A stretch of DNA of 33,616 bases from an uncultured Aeromicrobium sp. Lineage in GTDB: Bacteria > Actinomycetota > Actinomycetes > Propionibacteriales > Nocardioidaceae. Shown here piece after piece: positions 15,220 to 23,861 of the stretch. The number at the start of each line of letters is the position of its first letter. Within the stretch, counting starts at the first letter, position 1. Location: positions 1 to 33,616 of the forward strand of contig CALMUY010000153.1 in the NCBI GenBank assembly GCA_937873005.1, given 5' to 3'. Under the pieces are notes generated by a model, which saw nothing but the letters and a program-made list of their open reading frames with translations, searched no databases and had not been told where the DNA came from. A program made the position numbers and the translations under genes.

Positions 15220-15261
15220 CTAACCCGCAGTTACATAGTTCTTTGCGACTAGGCGGGTTAG
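15220..15261 (+). terminator. Hairpin after the 14875 gene
   Basis: CTAACCCGC (15220-15228) pairs with GCGGGTTAG (15253-15261) around a 24-nt loop, 22 bp after the stop codon. There is no U tract, so termination is not certain. Confidence 0.45.
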
Positions 15262-15323
15262 TCACTCGCGATATCGGGTTCTGACTCAATAGGCGTATCT
15301 TTGCCGAAAACGCCGAAAATCAC

Positions 15324-15339
15324 TGCAATTCAAATTGCA
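15324..15339. promoter_or_regulatory. Operator-like inverted repeat overlapping the hydrolase promoter
   Basis: TGCAATT, CA, AATTGCA: perfect 7-bp arms. Its right half overlaps the candidate -35 (TTGCAA, 15335-15340), so a bound protein would block RNA polymerase. It is AT-rich in a GC-richer setting. TetR- or MarR-type regulators bind sites like this; none is encoded in the window. Confidence 0.5.
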
Positions 15340-15364
15340 ACGAGATGCATATCGCTCGTAGTCT
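15335..15364 (+). promoter_or_regulatory. Promoter of the HSL-type hydrolase gene
   Basis: TTGCAA (15335-15340), an 18-bp spacer and TAGTCT (15359-15364). It predicts a leader of about 60 nt that includes AGGAGG at 15377-15382 and GGAG at 15424-15427. This is one of the few genes here with a recognisable -35. Confidence 0.5.
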
Positions 15365-15432
15365 GAGGGTGTTCCTAGGAGGAAAATCAAGCCTGAATGG
15401 CTCGGTCTCCTCGCACACAGTTTGGAGTCAGC

Positions 15433-16461
15433 ATGAGTGTTCCCAAGCCACTCGTTCGATCGGGGTTACGACTCGTTCGACCCATGCTCGATTCGCCGAC
15501 AACGGCATTGGGAACCAAGCGCACCATCGTCGATCGAGTCGTCTCGCTCTCGCGGGCTCCTGAAGGTCACATTTACGACTTCGACACAATCGCAGGCATG
15601 GACGTCCAATACGTCACGATGGAAGCAAACACCGCTAACAATTGCGGCTCAACGATTCTTTACCTCCACGGCGGCGGAACGGTTGCTGGCAGCGGACGCG
15701 CATACCGTGCGTTCGCGGCAAACGTTTCGTTGATTTCTGGAATGGACGTCATCATTCCCGAATATCCGCTGGCACCAGAAAGCCCCTATCCGGCTGCTCT
15801 CGATGCGCTGCTCGAGTTGTATCGCGAACTCCCGCAACACGGTTTTGACTACGACTCGCTCGTCATCGCAGGCGATGCGTCCGGCGCTGGGCTTGCCTTG
15901 TCTCTCGTCATGCGTGCCCGTGACGAAAATCTGCCGATGCCTTCAGCTATCGGCATGATCTCGCCGTGGCTCGATATGGCCACCGACATTTACCGTGACC
16001 GTGAACCAGGCTCGGATCCGATGCTTACCCCCAGCATGATCACGAGCTGGGCCCTTCCGTATGTGGGTCGCCACGATCCAGAAGACCCAGGCATCTCCCC
16101 GTTGCGCGGAGACATCTCAGGGCTCCCCGCGATCGTGGTTCACTACGCAGGGAATGACCCATTGCGCTCCGATGCCGAGGCGCTGCTCGAATCGATCGTT
16201 GATTTGCCGGGGGCACCACGCGTCATCTCACGCGAGTACCCCGACATGTGGCACGGTTTCCACTTGATGGCGGGCCGGATGGGAATTGCCGACGATGCCG
16301 TCATCGATTTCGGTGAATCTCTTCGTTCCCTCGTGCTGGAAGAAGTCGACGCGCCGTTGGCTGAAGTCGTTCCGATCAACCGCCCAGTGGCCGAACGCGG
16401 TGGCCATTTGCGTCCGGTTATCCCAGCGAGCGACGTAGAAAGTCCAACTGCACAAGCTTGA
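15433..16461 (+). CDS. Alpha/beta hydrolase of the HSL (acetyl-hydrolase) family with altered nucleophile elbow
   Basis: A 342-residue cytoplasmic hydrolase-fold protein. The HSL oxyanion motif is present (YLHGGGTVAGSGRAYR, His79-Gly82), as are PEYPLAPESPYPAAL, the acid in HYAGNDPLRSDAEAL and the histidine in DMWHGFHL. The nucleophile elbow reads GDASGAG (147-153), where the family has GDSAGG: the position of the catalytic Ser holds Ala149, and Ser150 follows. The enzyme may be altered or inactive, or use the shifted Ser. The ATG at 15433 is chosen for GGAG 5 nt upstream; an ATG at 15397 is possible, but its AGGAGG is 14 nt away. The 3' end overlaps the S9 peptidase by 44 bp. Confidence 0.85.
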   Translation: MSVPKPLVRSGLRLVRPMLDSPTTALGTKRTIVDRVVSLSRAPEGHIYDFDTIAGMDVQYVTMEANTANNCGSTILYLHGGGTVAGSGRAYRAFAANVSLISGMDVIIPEYPLAPESPYPAALDALLELYRELPQHGFDYDSLVIAGDASGAGLALSLVMRARDENLPMPSAIGMISPWLDMATDIYRDREPGSDPMLTPSMITSWALPYVGRHDPEDPGISPLRGDISGLPAIVVHYAGNDPLRSDAEALLESIVDLPGAPRVISREYPDMWHGFHLMAGRMGIADDAVIDFGESLRSLVLEEVDAPLAEVVPINRPVAERGGHLRPVIPASDVESPTAQA

Positions 16462-18488
16462 GGTTTTCGGCCACGGTCTCTTGTGGCGTCATGTGTGTCA
16501 CTCCTGATAGTGGAAGAACCGTGTGCGGTTTCCCGGCAGCCAACAGCGCTGACGACAGGCGCAACGTATGGGCCGCGACCACGTTGTCGTCAGCCAACCC
16601 ATGAATGAGTAGCAGCGGGCGTTCTAGTTGATCGGCCTTGGTGATGAGCGAGTTGCGCTCGTAGACGTCAGAGTTCGTGCGCGGATCACCAAGGTAGCGC
16701 TCGGTGTAACACGTGTCGTAGAGCGCCCAATCTGTCACTGGAGCGCCAGCGACGGCTGCCGTGAACACGTCTGGGCGGTCGAGCACAGCGAGTGCGGCCA
16801 AGTAGCCACCGTACGACCATCCCGTGATCCCAACGCGAGTCGTATCGACGTCGGCGCCGTAGCGTTCGGCAATCGCCTCAACCACCTGAACTTGGTCGGC
16901 GAGAGTGACTGAGGCGAACTCGTCTTTGATCGCGCGTTCCCACGAACGACTTCTGCCCGGCGTGCCACGACCATCGGCAACCACGACACAAAACCCTTGA
17001 TCGGCCAGCCACTGAGATTCCATGAACATGCGAGCCGACAACATCACGCGTTGCGCGTGCGGGCCGCCGTAGGGGTCAAGCAGCAGCGGAAGCCGCTTCG
17101 AACCGCGCACGTGATCGCGCGGGAAGAGGATCGCTGCTGACAATTCGTGCGGGCCCACGGTGGTCATTTCGACCTGAGGAAGGAAGGGCGCCTCGTGCGC
17201 CACCGTTGCCAGATGGTGAAGCGCTCCGGCCGAGGTTCTTACCTCAAACTCAGGAGTCACTGATTCAAGGCAAGAACGAACGATGACGGTTGTGTCTCCG
17301 CCGACGACCGCCGAATGAACACCAGGGGTGGTCGTCAGTACTTCTTGGGCTCCATCGTGACCAAAACGCACGACGTGAACCTCGGTTGGTTCGTAGGATG
17401 CCGTTGCCACAACGGAATCCGAATCACACGCGATGATCGAACGCACCTGCCACGTCGCGCTACTGAGCGGCACGCCGTCTACGACAACCCGATGCTTGTC
17501 GTCATGGTCTTCAGTGGTGATGAGTCGCCCGACCGCGTCACGTTGTGGGGCTGAACCAAGTTCGAGCCACTTGTCGTCGTTCAGGCTGCGCAGTGTGGTC
17601 GTTCGGCCTGTCTCGGGTTCGACCTCAAGGATCAAACTTGAACGCTGGTCTCGGCTCAGCACTTGGATAACGGGAGGAAACGTGCCCGTCCAGGACACAC
17701 GCGCCAAGTACTCGAAGGCGTCGCTGTCCCATGAGACCTCGTGACGTTCAGCCAACCCGAGGCGGACATGCCATAACGAGACCCGTTCCGGCCGCGGGGT
17801 ACCGCTGAGGTCGTGGGGCCCGATCTGGATTCGCGGGGTCGGCGATGTGCCACACGTCGACGGGCGTCTCATCCGTGTGTTGCACCAGCAGGGCCTCCCC
17901 GTCTGGTGACCACCAGAAGCCACGAAAACGGTCCATTTCTTCGGCAGCGATAAATTCGGCTTGACCCCACGCGGTGTCTGGGGTTGTGGGAGTGAGGGAA
18001 AGCAACTCTCGCCCGCTGTCGACCTCGGCCACCCGGAATGAACCGTCGGAACTCGCATAGGCGATGGCAGTGCCAGGGCCGTTCAGGTGCGGATCAATCA
18101 CATCGCCTGGCGTGGCCAATTCGCGCGTGCTGGCCTTACTCAGATCGGTGACAAACAAGCGCCCAGAAAGCGCAAAACAGACACGCTCGCCTTTCGCGTC
18201 ACTCGACCAAGACACGATCCCGGCAGCCGACTCACGACTGCGTTCGCGACGGGCCTGTTCGGCATCAGATAACTGTTCACCCTCAGCAAGGAGTTGGGCG
18301 GGATCGACGAGCAGGCGTTCAGTGCCCGATTCGGTATCGAGTTCCCACAATTGCCCCGTACGTGTCAGACCATCTGGCGTGCGAACAAATCGGACGAACC
18401 TACCGTCGGCACTCACAGCGAGATTCCGCGGAATGCCGAGGGTAAATCGAAGGGTTCGTGCGGCCAATCGCGGGTAGGAAATGCTCAT
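16418..18488 (-). pseudogene. S9 family (DPP IV-like) prolyl oligopeptidase, frameshifted
   Basis: A serine peptidase of family S9 (dipeptidyl-peptidase IV branch), read on the minus strand in two frames. The first runs from the ATG at 18488 through the beta-propeller part (WWSPDGEALLVQHTDETP, WHIADPANPD, RYPAAGT) to a stop at 17748. The second, from about 17800 to 16418, continues the propeller (ERVSLWHVRLG) and holds the intact catalytic domain: GITGWSYGGYLAAL (Ser), LLIHGLADDNV (Asp) and SGVTHMTP (His). Inserting a second copy of the 14-bp unit at 17790-17803 joins the frames into 694 residues with no other change. It may be a real slippage deletion or a sequencing/assembly collapse. The promoter and catalytic motifs look undamaged. 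Confidence 0.88.
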
Positions 18489-18494
18489 AGGCCC

Positions 18495-18500
18495 AATCTA
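18495..18500 (-). promoter_or_regulatory. -10 hexamer (TAGATT) of the S9 peptidase gene, leaderless type
   Basis: TAGATT on the minus strand, then GGGCCT and the ATG at 18488 (6 nt). The same hexamer, pointing the other way, serves mshB 38 bp away. Confidence 0.55.
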
Positions 18501-18537
18501 TGCGCATTGCTCACGTGTTGCGGGTGCCAATTGGCAC

Positions 18538-18543
18538 TAGATT
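18538..18543 (+). promoter_or_regulatory. -10 hexamer (TAGATT) of mshB, leaderless type
   Basis: TAGATT, then GGTTCTT and the ATG at 18551 (7 nt). Any longer mshB start, such as the ATG at 18500, would lie upstream of its own promoter. Confidence 0.55.
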
Positions 18544-18550
18544 GGTTCTT

Positions 18551-19462
18551 ATGACCGTTCTAGCGGACCGCCGACTCCTTCTCGTGCATGCACACCCCGA
18601 TGACGAATCGATCGGATCCGGCATCACGATGGCCAAATATGTTGAAGAAGGGGCACACGTCACGCTCGTCACCTGCACGCTTGGTGAAGAAGGCGAAGTG
18701 TTGATTGAAGAGTTGGCGCATATCGCTGCTGACCAAGATGACATTTTGGCCGAGTACCGCCTCAAAGAACTTGAAGCTGCGATGGAGTTCCTCGGGGTGA
18801 GGGATCACCGCAGGCTCGGTGGCGATGGCAAATACCGCGATACGGGAATGTCGTGGGGCGGAAACGGGCAAGCAGACCTGCCCGATGAATCGCATGCCAC
18901 GGCATTCTGGCACGCCGATTTCTTGGCTGCGGCTACCGATCTCGTCGCCGTGATTCGCGAAGTGAAGCCACAAGTCGTCGTGACATACGACGAGTTCGGT
19001 GGGTACGGGCATCCCGATCACATTCAAGCCAATCGCGTCACCCACTACGCCGTTGCATTGGCGGCGGCCGAGTCGTTCCGCCGTGATTTAGGCCCGGCCT
19101 GGGATGTCGCGAAGGTGTATTGGACGACATCGTCGGCCACGCGGCTTCGACTTGCGATGGAAACTCTCGAAGGCGGAGAGAACATGCTCCCGGCCTTCGA
19201 TCCGAATAATCTCCCGCCTATGTTCACCGAAGACGAGAACATTGCCGCCAGCATCGTGGGCACTGAAGCGCAAACCAAAGCCAAGATTGCGGCGATGCAA
19301 GCGCACGAAACTCAGATCAGACCTGACGGGCATTTCTTCGCGATGGGAATGGATCTTGCCTTGCTTACATGGTCAACCGAGCACTTCCGACTTGTGAAAG
19401 GCACCAAAGGTCCCGTCGGCGAAAGCGGCTTTGAAGAGGACCTTTTCTCAGGCATTGCTTGA
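18551..19462 (+). CDS. mshB: N-acetyl-1-D-myo-inositol-2-amino-2-deoxy-alpha-D-glucopyranoside deacetylase MshB
   Basis: Zinc deacetylase of mycothiol biosynthesis: it removes acetate from GlcNAc-inositol before cysteine is attached. It has 303 residues, the family size, and is cytoplasmic. The metal motif HAHPDDESIG (His15, Asp18) and the third ligand in GYGHPDHIQANRVTHYA are intact. MshB rather than Mca is indicated by TCTLGEEGEV, RLGGDGKYRDTGMSW and the C-terminal EEDLFSGIA. The start is set by the leaderless hexamer and by the family N-terminus (RRLLLVHAHP). Mycothiol is the main thiol of actinobacteria, so this gene also supports the taxonomic call. Mca would be the alternative; I think it less likely. 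Confidence 0.93.
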   Translation: MTVLADRRLLLVHAHPDDESIGSGITMAKYVEEGAHVTLVTCTLGEEGEVLIEELAHIAADQDDILAEYRLKELEAAMEFLGVRDHRRLGGDGKYRDTGMSWGGNGQADLPDESHATAFWHADFLAAATDLVAVIREVKPQVVVTYDEFGGYGHPDHIQANRVTHYAVALAAAESFRRDLGPAWDVAKVYWTTSSATRLRLAMETLEGGENMLPAFDPNNLPPMFTEDENIAASIVGTEAQTKAKIAAMQAHETQIRPDGHFFAMGMDLALLTWSTEHFRLVKGTKGPVGESGFEEDLFSGIA

Positions 19463-19491
19463 CAGCAGAGCCGTGGGTGGAGCGTGCAACG

Positions 19492-19497
19492 TAATCT
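19492..19497 (+). promoter_or_regulatory. -10 hexamer (TAATCT) of the flavin reductase gene, leaderless type
   Basis: TAATCT, then 7 nt and the ATG at 19505. A TTGACA at 19459-19464 lies 27 bp upstream of it, too far to act as a standard -35. Confidence 0.5.
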
Positions 19498-19504
19498 GGT
19501 TGTG

Positions 19505-20038
19505 ATGAGTAAAGAAGTAGATCACAAGGCATTCCGCGGTGCTTTGTCGCGTTTTGCCAGTGGCGTCACGGTCGTCACGACTGTCGTCGATGGGATCGAC
19601 CACGCGATGACGGCAAGCGCATTTACTTCGGTTTCGCTTGATCCGCCGATGGTCTTGGTCTGTTCGGACACCCGGAGCCGGTTCCATGACGCAGTAAAAG
19701 AGTCCGGCCGTTGGGCGGTCTCGATTTTGAGTGAATCGGGTCGCGATGACTCGGCGTGGTTCGCGAACCGTGGGCGGAAACTGGAAAACCAATTCGAGGG
19801 CATCGCGAGCCAGCGCACGCCAGGGGGCTTACCGATCCTTGATGCTTCGCTCGCGTGGCTTGAATGTGAGACGGCCGAGGTTCATGCAGGCGGTGACCAC
19901 CTCATCATTATCGGCAGAGTGGTGTGGGCTGCGGTGAATGAAGAACCCGATAATCCGCTGCTGTATTACCGCTCGCATTACGGCACGATTGTCCGATCTG
20001 CCGAATCGGAAAAGACTGTATTGGATTCGCGCGCATGA
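19505..20038 (+). CDS. Flavin reductase domain protein (FMN-binding, two-component monooxygenase reductase type)
   Basis: A 177-residue cytoplasmic protein of the HpaC/flavin-reductase family, which uses NAD(P)H to reduce free FMN or FAD for partner monooxygenases. Visible motifs are FASGVTVVTTVVDG and AMTASAFTSVSLDPPMVLVC (flavin phosphate site, about 36-57), AVSILSE, and the C-terminal HLIIIGRVVWA and PLLYYRSHYGTI. No monooxygenase gene is adjacent, so the partner is unknown. The ATG at 19505 is preferred by family N-terminus and promoter spacing. The stop overlaps the ATG of the VanW gene (ATGA), so the two are probably co-translated. Confidence 0.88.
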   Translation: MSKEVDHKAFRGALSRFASGVTVVTTVVDGIDHAMTASAFTSVSLDPPMVLVCSDTRSRFHDAVKESGRWAVSILSESGRDDSAWFANRGRKLENQFEGIASQRTPGGLPILDASLAWLECETAEVHAGGDHLIIIGRVVWAAVNEEPDNPLLYYRSHYGTIVRSAESEKTVLDSRA

Positions 20039-21738
20039 AGACGAACCCGAAGGCGCGCACGAAGTCGCGTACCGCGTGGGTGCTCGGCGCTCTCGCTCTC
20101 GTTTTGGCTGCGGGCTATGTCGCCGGTTGGTTCATGACAGGGCGCACGATCCCTCGCAACACCACCATCGCTCGTATAGACGTCGGGTCAATGACGCCAA
20201 GCCAAGCGCAGCAGGCCCTCGCAAAAGGCATCGCTGACCGCCGAGATGAGCCGATCGAAGCCCGATATCGAAGCACGTCCATCGAGTTCCTCCCGGCTGA
20301 ATTTGACTTCAAGGTCGATGTGGCCGAGAGCGTCCGGCAAGCGGGCGGACAGCGTAGTTGGTCTCCGCGTGCAATCTGGGCAGTTGTTGCTGGCGGCAGC
20401 GATCACCCTCCGGTGTTCACCGTGAACGACGGCGCGTTGAAGGCGGCGGTTGATCAGCACAGTGCCAAGATCGATGTGCCCGTGCTAGAACCACGAATCA
20501 CGTTCGTCAAGAGCGAGCCGCAACTTCAGCAACCCCGAGTCGGGGATATCGTCGATCGACTCGCATTCGCCCGCGCGATAAAAGGCGCCTACCTCATGAC
20601 GTCTTCGCCGGTCTCGATCCCGGTGGAACGAGTTCGCCCCGAAGGCACTACCGAAGATCTCAACGCGGCTGTTCGCGACATTGCGACGCCCGCCATTTCA
20701 GGTCCGGTGAAACTGACTGTGAGCGGCAAGAGTGTGGACTTGCCGGTCGCGACGTGGACGCCCGCGCTGTCAATCGACATGGTTGACGGCCAGATGGCGG
20801 CGGTCCTTGATCCGGAGAAGTTGAGTGGTCCACTTTTGAAAGCCACGGCAAGTGTCACGAACCCGCCAAAAAACGCATCGTTCACGTTCGCAGATGGCAA
20901 ACCGGTTCTACAACCCAGCCGTCAAGGTGTGGGAGTCGATCCTGAACGACTCGCGATCAGTCTCGTGCCTGTCCTGAAAGAGCAGGGAGCCGAACGAGCC
21001 ATCGCCGTGCAAGCCACAGTTGTCGATCCCGAACTAACGACCCAAAAGGCACAAGCGCTCGGCATCAAGGAGCGAGTGAGCGATTTCGTCACCTACTACC
21101 CACCCACTCGCTATCGAGACATCAATCAGAGCGAGGCCGCCCGCCGAATTAACGGCTACGTGCTCAAACCGGGCGAAAGGTTCAGTTTTAACAAGGTTGT
21201 TGGACCGCGCACTGCGTCCAATGGATTCGTCAAAGGTGGGGTTATCAGCAACGGAGCCTTCGTCAACGACTACGGCGGAGGGGTTTCACAAGTCGCGACG
21301 ACAACGTTCAATGCCTCTTTCTTTGCCGGACTCGAAGATATCGAGCATCATCCGCACTCGTTGTATTTGAGTCGTTATCCCGTGGGCCGTGAGGCAACGG
21401 TCAGCTATGGTTCGCTTGATTTACGATTCAAGAATCCCTACGACACTGGGATCGTGATTCGGGCCTGGGTCAACAAGAGCGCGCCGGGTCGGCAAGGGGA
21501 AATGCACGTCGAAATGTACGGGACCAAGGTCTACAAGATCACCGCAGGAAAGAGCGAGCGGTACAACTTCCGATCGGGCGGAACGCGTGTCCTCAAGGGT
21601 GACGACTGTGCGCCGCAAAGTCCCATGCAGGGATTCAGCATCGACATTCATCGGTACTTCCATCAGAGCGGAAAAGTGGTGCGCAAAGAAACGCACACCA
21701 CCCGCTACAAGGCTGGCGACCGCATCGTCTGTGAGTGA
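20035..21738 (+). CDS. VanW family membrane-anchored envelope protein (YoaR-like)
   Basis: A 567-residue protein with one N-terminal membrane helix (about 15-33; TAWVLGALALVLAAGYVAGWF) and a large outer part. Two peptidoglycan-binding-like domains (PF12229 type) occupy about 60-190 and 230-340. The VanW domain follows (about 355-485: YYPPTRYRDINQSEAARRIN, LKPGERFSFNKVVGPR, DYGGGVSQVATTTFNASFFAG). The C-terminal tail (KAGDRIVCE) is beta-rich. VanW proteins are envelope-associated, of unknown activity; vancomycin resistance is not implied, since no vanA/vanH genes are here. Translationally coupled to the flavin reductase, though the functional link is unclear. Confidence 0.88.
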   Translation: MKTNPKARTKSRTAWVLGALALVLAAGYVAGWFMTGRTIPRNTTIARIDVGSMTPSQAQQALAKGIADRRDEPIEARYRSTSIEFLPAEFDFKVDVAESVRQAGGQRSWSPRAIWAVVAGGSDHPPVFTVNDGALKAAVDQHSAKIDVPVLEPRITFVKSEPQLQQPRVGDIVDRLAFARAIKGAYLMTSSPVSIPVERVRPEGTTEDLNAAVRDIATPAISGPVKLTVSGKSVDLPVATWTPALSIDMVDGQMAAVLDPEKLSGPLLKATASVTNPPKNASFTFADGKPVLQPSRQGVGVDPERLAISLVPVLKEQGAERAIAVQATVVDPELTTQKAQALGIKERVSDFVTYYPPTRYRDINQSEAARRINGYVLKPGERFSFNKVVGPRTASNGFVKGGVISNGAFVNDYGGGVSQVATTTFNASFFAGLEDIEHHPHSLYLSRYPVGREATVSYGSLDLRFKNPYDTGIVIRAWVNKSAPGRQGEMHVEMYGTKVYKITAGKSERYNFRSGGTRVLKGDDCAPQSPMQGFSIDIHRYFHQSGKVVRKETHTTRYKAGDRIVCE

Positions 21739-21754
21739 GCGCCAACGGCCCTCA

Positions 21755-22327
21755 TCACACCTCAACGAACCCTAACGCGCGAAGGTCCGTGGCAAGCTCG
21801 TTGTCTGACTCATCGGTGATCATCCACGCGTGTACGGCGCCCCTCGCTCGGGCCCACGTGCTCGCTACGTCAAACAGGTCTCGACACGCGCTTGAACGAT
21901 TCGCACTCGGTGCGATGCGGATCGAATCGATAGCAAGCCAGTCGCCACACAAGGTCAACAGGGCCGAGAGATGTGCGTTCTCCACGTGAGTTTGGATGTT
22001 CGCATCGTTGGGTGTGTGCGTGCCTTGGGCCTGTGGAAGGTCCGCCACGAGTACACGCTGTCCAGTAGCGAGCGGCCCCGAAACCCGTTCGAGCATCGCT
22101 GTCAGAGACTCGATCGAAACGAGATGCGCCGCGCGGTGCCGGCCGTCGTCTTCGGGGACTTCCCGGGCAGCAGCAATCGCGGCAACGTGGACGACTTCAA
22201 CTCGACCGTCGCGGCGCATAAGCGTGACTTCAGAGTCCGTGCGCGCAATGACACGTCCGATCACATCGAAAGCGTCACCGTCGATGAGATGCCGGACAGA
22301 AATTCGCCGAAAAAGCCACGGATCCAT
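21755..22327 (-). CDS. Short Rv0428c-like protein (SH3-like domain plus partial GNAT-like region)
   Basis: A 190-residue cytoplasmic protein. Residues about 1-55 ([45 protein letters not shown]) look like the SH3-like N-terminal domain of actinobacterial Rv0428c-type acetyltransferases. Residues about 70-190 resemble a reduced GNAT-related half: [51 protein letters not shown]. The last segment has the typical ending of a GNAT fold (xLGFxxx). Rv0428c is about 300 residues, so this is a shortened relative; the acetyl-CoA loop (Q/RxxGxG/A) is not evident. It is divergent from fdxA. Activity is doubtful. Confidence 0.72.
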   Translation of the reverse strand: MDPWLFRRISVRHLIDGDAFDVIGRVIARTDSEVTLMRRDGRVEVVHVAAIAAAREVPEDDGRHRAAHLVSIESLTAMLERVSGPLATGQRVLVADLPQAQGTHTPNDANIQTHVENAHLSALLTLCGDWLAIDSIRIAPSANRSSACRDLFDVASTWARARGAVHAWMITDESDNELATDLRALGFVEV

Positions 22328-22358
22328 GAAGACACATTCTCACGTGGCGGACACGTTG

Positions 22359-22387
22359 TTGGGGCATGAGGGCGCGAGGGGCATAAT
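22359..22387 (+). promoter_or_regulatory. Promoter of the fdxA-dapC operon
   Basis: TTGGGG (22359-22364), a 17-bp spacer and CATAAT (22382-22387). It predicts a leader of about 16 nt, followed by AAGGAG (22398-22403) and 6 nt to the GTG start. Confidence 0.5.
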
Positions 22388-22409
22388 CAAAAGGAAGAAG
22401 GAGAGATCA

Positions 22410-22733
22410 GTGACCTATGTAATCGCTCAGCCGTGTGTCGACGTGAAAGACCGCGCCTGCGTTGACGAATGTCCCGTTGACTGCATTTACGAAGGCAACC
22501 GCATGCTCTACATCCACCCGGATGAATGCGTCGATTGCGGTGCGTGCGAGCCTGTTTGCCCGGTGGAAGCGATCTTCTATGAAGACGACACTCCAGACGA
22601 GTGGAAAGACTACTACGACGCTAACGTCCACTTCTTCGACAAACTCGGTTCGCCAGGCGGAGCGGCGAAACTTGGCGTCATCGACGACGACCATCCGCTC
22701 ATTGTTGCCTTGCCTCCACAGAACCAAGAGTGA
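22410..22733 (+). CDS. fdxA: 7Fe ferredoxin FdxA
   Basis: A 107-residue cytoplasmic electron carrier with one [3Fe-4S] and one [4Fe-4S] cluster. The cysteines lie at 9, 17, 21, 25 and 40, 43, 46, 50 ([42 protein letters not shown]), the actinobacterial 7Fe pattern with its C-terminal extension ([26 protein letters not shown]). The start is GTG at 22410 with AAGGAG 6 nt upstream. An open frame extends to 21996, but it covers the promoter. The stop overlaps the GTG start of dapC (GTGA). fdxA next to dapC is common in actinobacteria; I know of no direct biochemical link. Confidence 0.96.
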   Translation: MTYVIAQPCVDVKDRACVDECPVDCIYEGNRMLYIHPDECVDCGACEPVCPVEAIFYEDDTPDEWKDYYDANVHFFDKLGSPGGAAKLGVIDDDHPLIVALPPQNQE

Positions 22734-23830
22734 CATTCGTGCCACTTTCGGATCGGTTCCCCGATTTCCCGTGGGACACACTCGCGGCAGCGAAAGCGAA
22801 AGCGGCGTCCCATCCGGGCGGAATTGTCGATCTTTCCATCGGAACTCCAGTAGATCCGGCGCCTCAGTGTGCACAAGATGCGCTCGCGCAGGCAGCTGAC
22901 GCACACGGTTACCCGACCGTTTTTGGTACCCAAGATCTTCGCCAGTCTGTTGTTGACTGGTTGGAACGCCGTTTCGATATTTCGGGGCTAAGTGCAAACG
23001 CAGTGCTGCCAACCATTGGCTCGAAAGAACTCATTGCCAATCTCGTACTTCAGTTGGGCTTTGGGCCAGGAGATCTGATTGGTGTTCCCGAGTTGGCCTA
23101 TCCCACCTATGCGGTGAGTGCCCAACTGGCAGGTGCCGAATACCTCGCGACAGACAGCACGATCGGTTTCGGTCCACGCCGGCCGAAGTTGGTGTTTATC
23201 AATTCACCCGCCAACCCACATGGCCAGGTTTTCGGTGCCGAACATGTGCGTAAGTGGGTGGAATGGTGTCGCGAACGCGACGCAATCCTCGTCAGCGACG
23301 AGTGCTATCTGGAATTTGTATGGGAAGCAGAACCGGTTTCAGTGCTTGACCCGGCGATTAACGGCGGTTCGCTCGACAACATCCTTGCCCTGCATTCGCT
23401 GTCAAAACGATCGAACATGGCTGGATATCGGGCGGCCTTCGCGGTCGGTGATGAAAGGATCATTTCCGAACTCGTGCAAGTGCGCAAACACACCGGATTC
23501 ATGATGCCTGCACCGATTGCTGCGGCAATGCAGGCGGCACTTGGCGATGACGCCCATGTCGACGAGCAGCGGGTTCGCTATGTCGAACGCCGCAAGCGAC
23601 TTCAGCGTGCTTTGGTGAACGCGGGTTTCGAGATTTCCCATTCAGAAGGCTCGCTCTATTTGTGGGCGACCCGTAACGAGCCCTGCCGAGACACAGTTGA
23701 GTGGCTGGCCGAGCTGGGGATACTTGTTGCACCTGGCGAGTTCTATGGCGCTCGCGGAGCAAACCATGTTCGAGTTGCATTCACCGCCACAGACGAACGA
23801 ATCGACGAAGCAGTCGAACGACTCCGGTAA
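22730..23830 (+). CDS. dapC: Succinyldiaminopimelate transaminase DapC
   Basis: PLP aminotransferase of class I/II that converts N-succinyl-2-amino-6-ketopimelate to N-succinyl-LL-diaminopimelate, a step of lysine and peptidoglycan synthesis in the cytoplasm. It has 366 residues. Landmarks: the N-terminal [53 protein letters not shown], the Asp in [10 protein letters not shown], the PLP lysine Lys226 in [17 protein letters not shown], and a C-terminal Arg in HVRVAFT. DapC rather than another aminotransferase is supported by the adjacent fdxA and nearby dapD. The start GTG at 22730 overlaps the fdxA stop; a GTG at 22739 is equally possible. Confidence 0.92.
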   Translation: MTFVPLSDRFPDFPWDTLAAAKAKAASHPGGIVDLSIGTPVDPAPQCAQDALAQAADAHGYPTVFGTQDLRQSVVDWLERRFDISGLSANAVLPTIGSKELIANLVLQLGFGPGDLIGVPELAYPTYAVSAQLAGAEYLATDSTIGFGPRRPKLVFINSPANPHGQVFGAEHVRKWVEWCRERDAILVSDECYLEFVWEAEPVSVLDPAINGGSLDNILALHSLSKRSNMAGYRAAFAVGDERIISELVQVRKHTGFMMPAPIAAAMQAALGDDAHVDEQRVRYVERRKRLQRALVNAGFEISHSEGSLYLWATRNEPCRDTVEWLAELGILVAPGEFYGARGANHVRVAFTATDERIDEAVERLR

Positions 23831-23861
23831 GGTCGAAGGGACGCCAACTTCAGGAGGTCCC

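Noticed and set aside
20035-21738. Vancomycin resistance gene
   Set aside because: The VanW domain is widespread in envelope proteins; no vanHAX or vanRS genes are present, so resistance is not supported.
21996-22409. Long N-terminal extension of the ferredoxin reading frame
   Set aside because: The upstream part is Arg/Ser-rich shadow sequence over the divergent gene; homology, AAGGAG and promoter all place the start at 22410.
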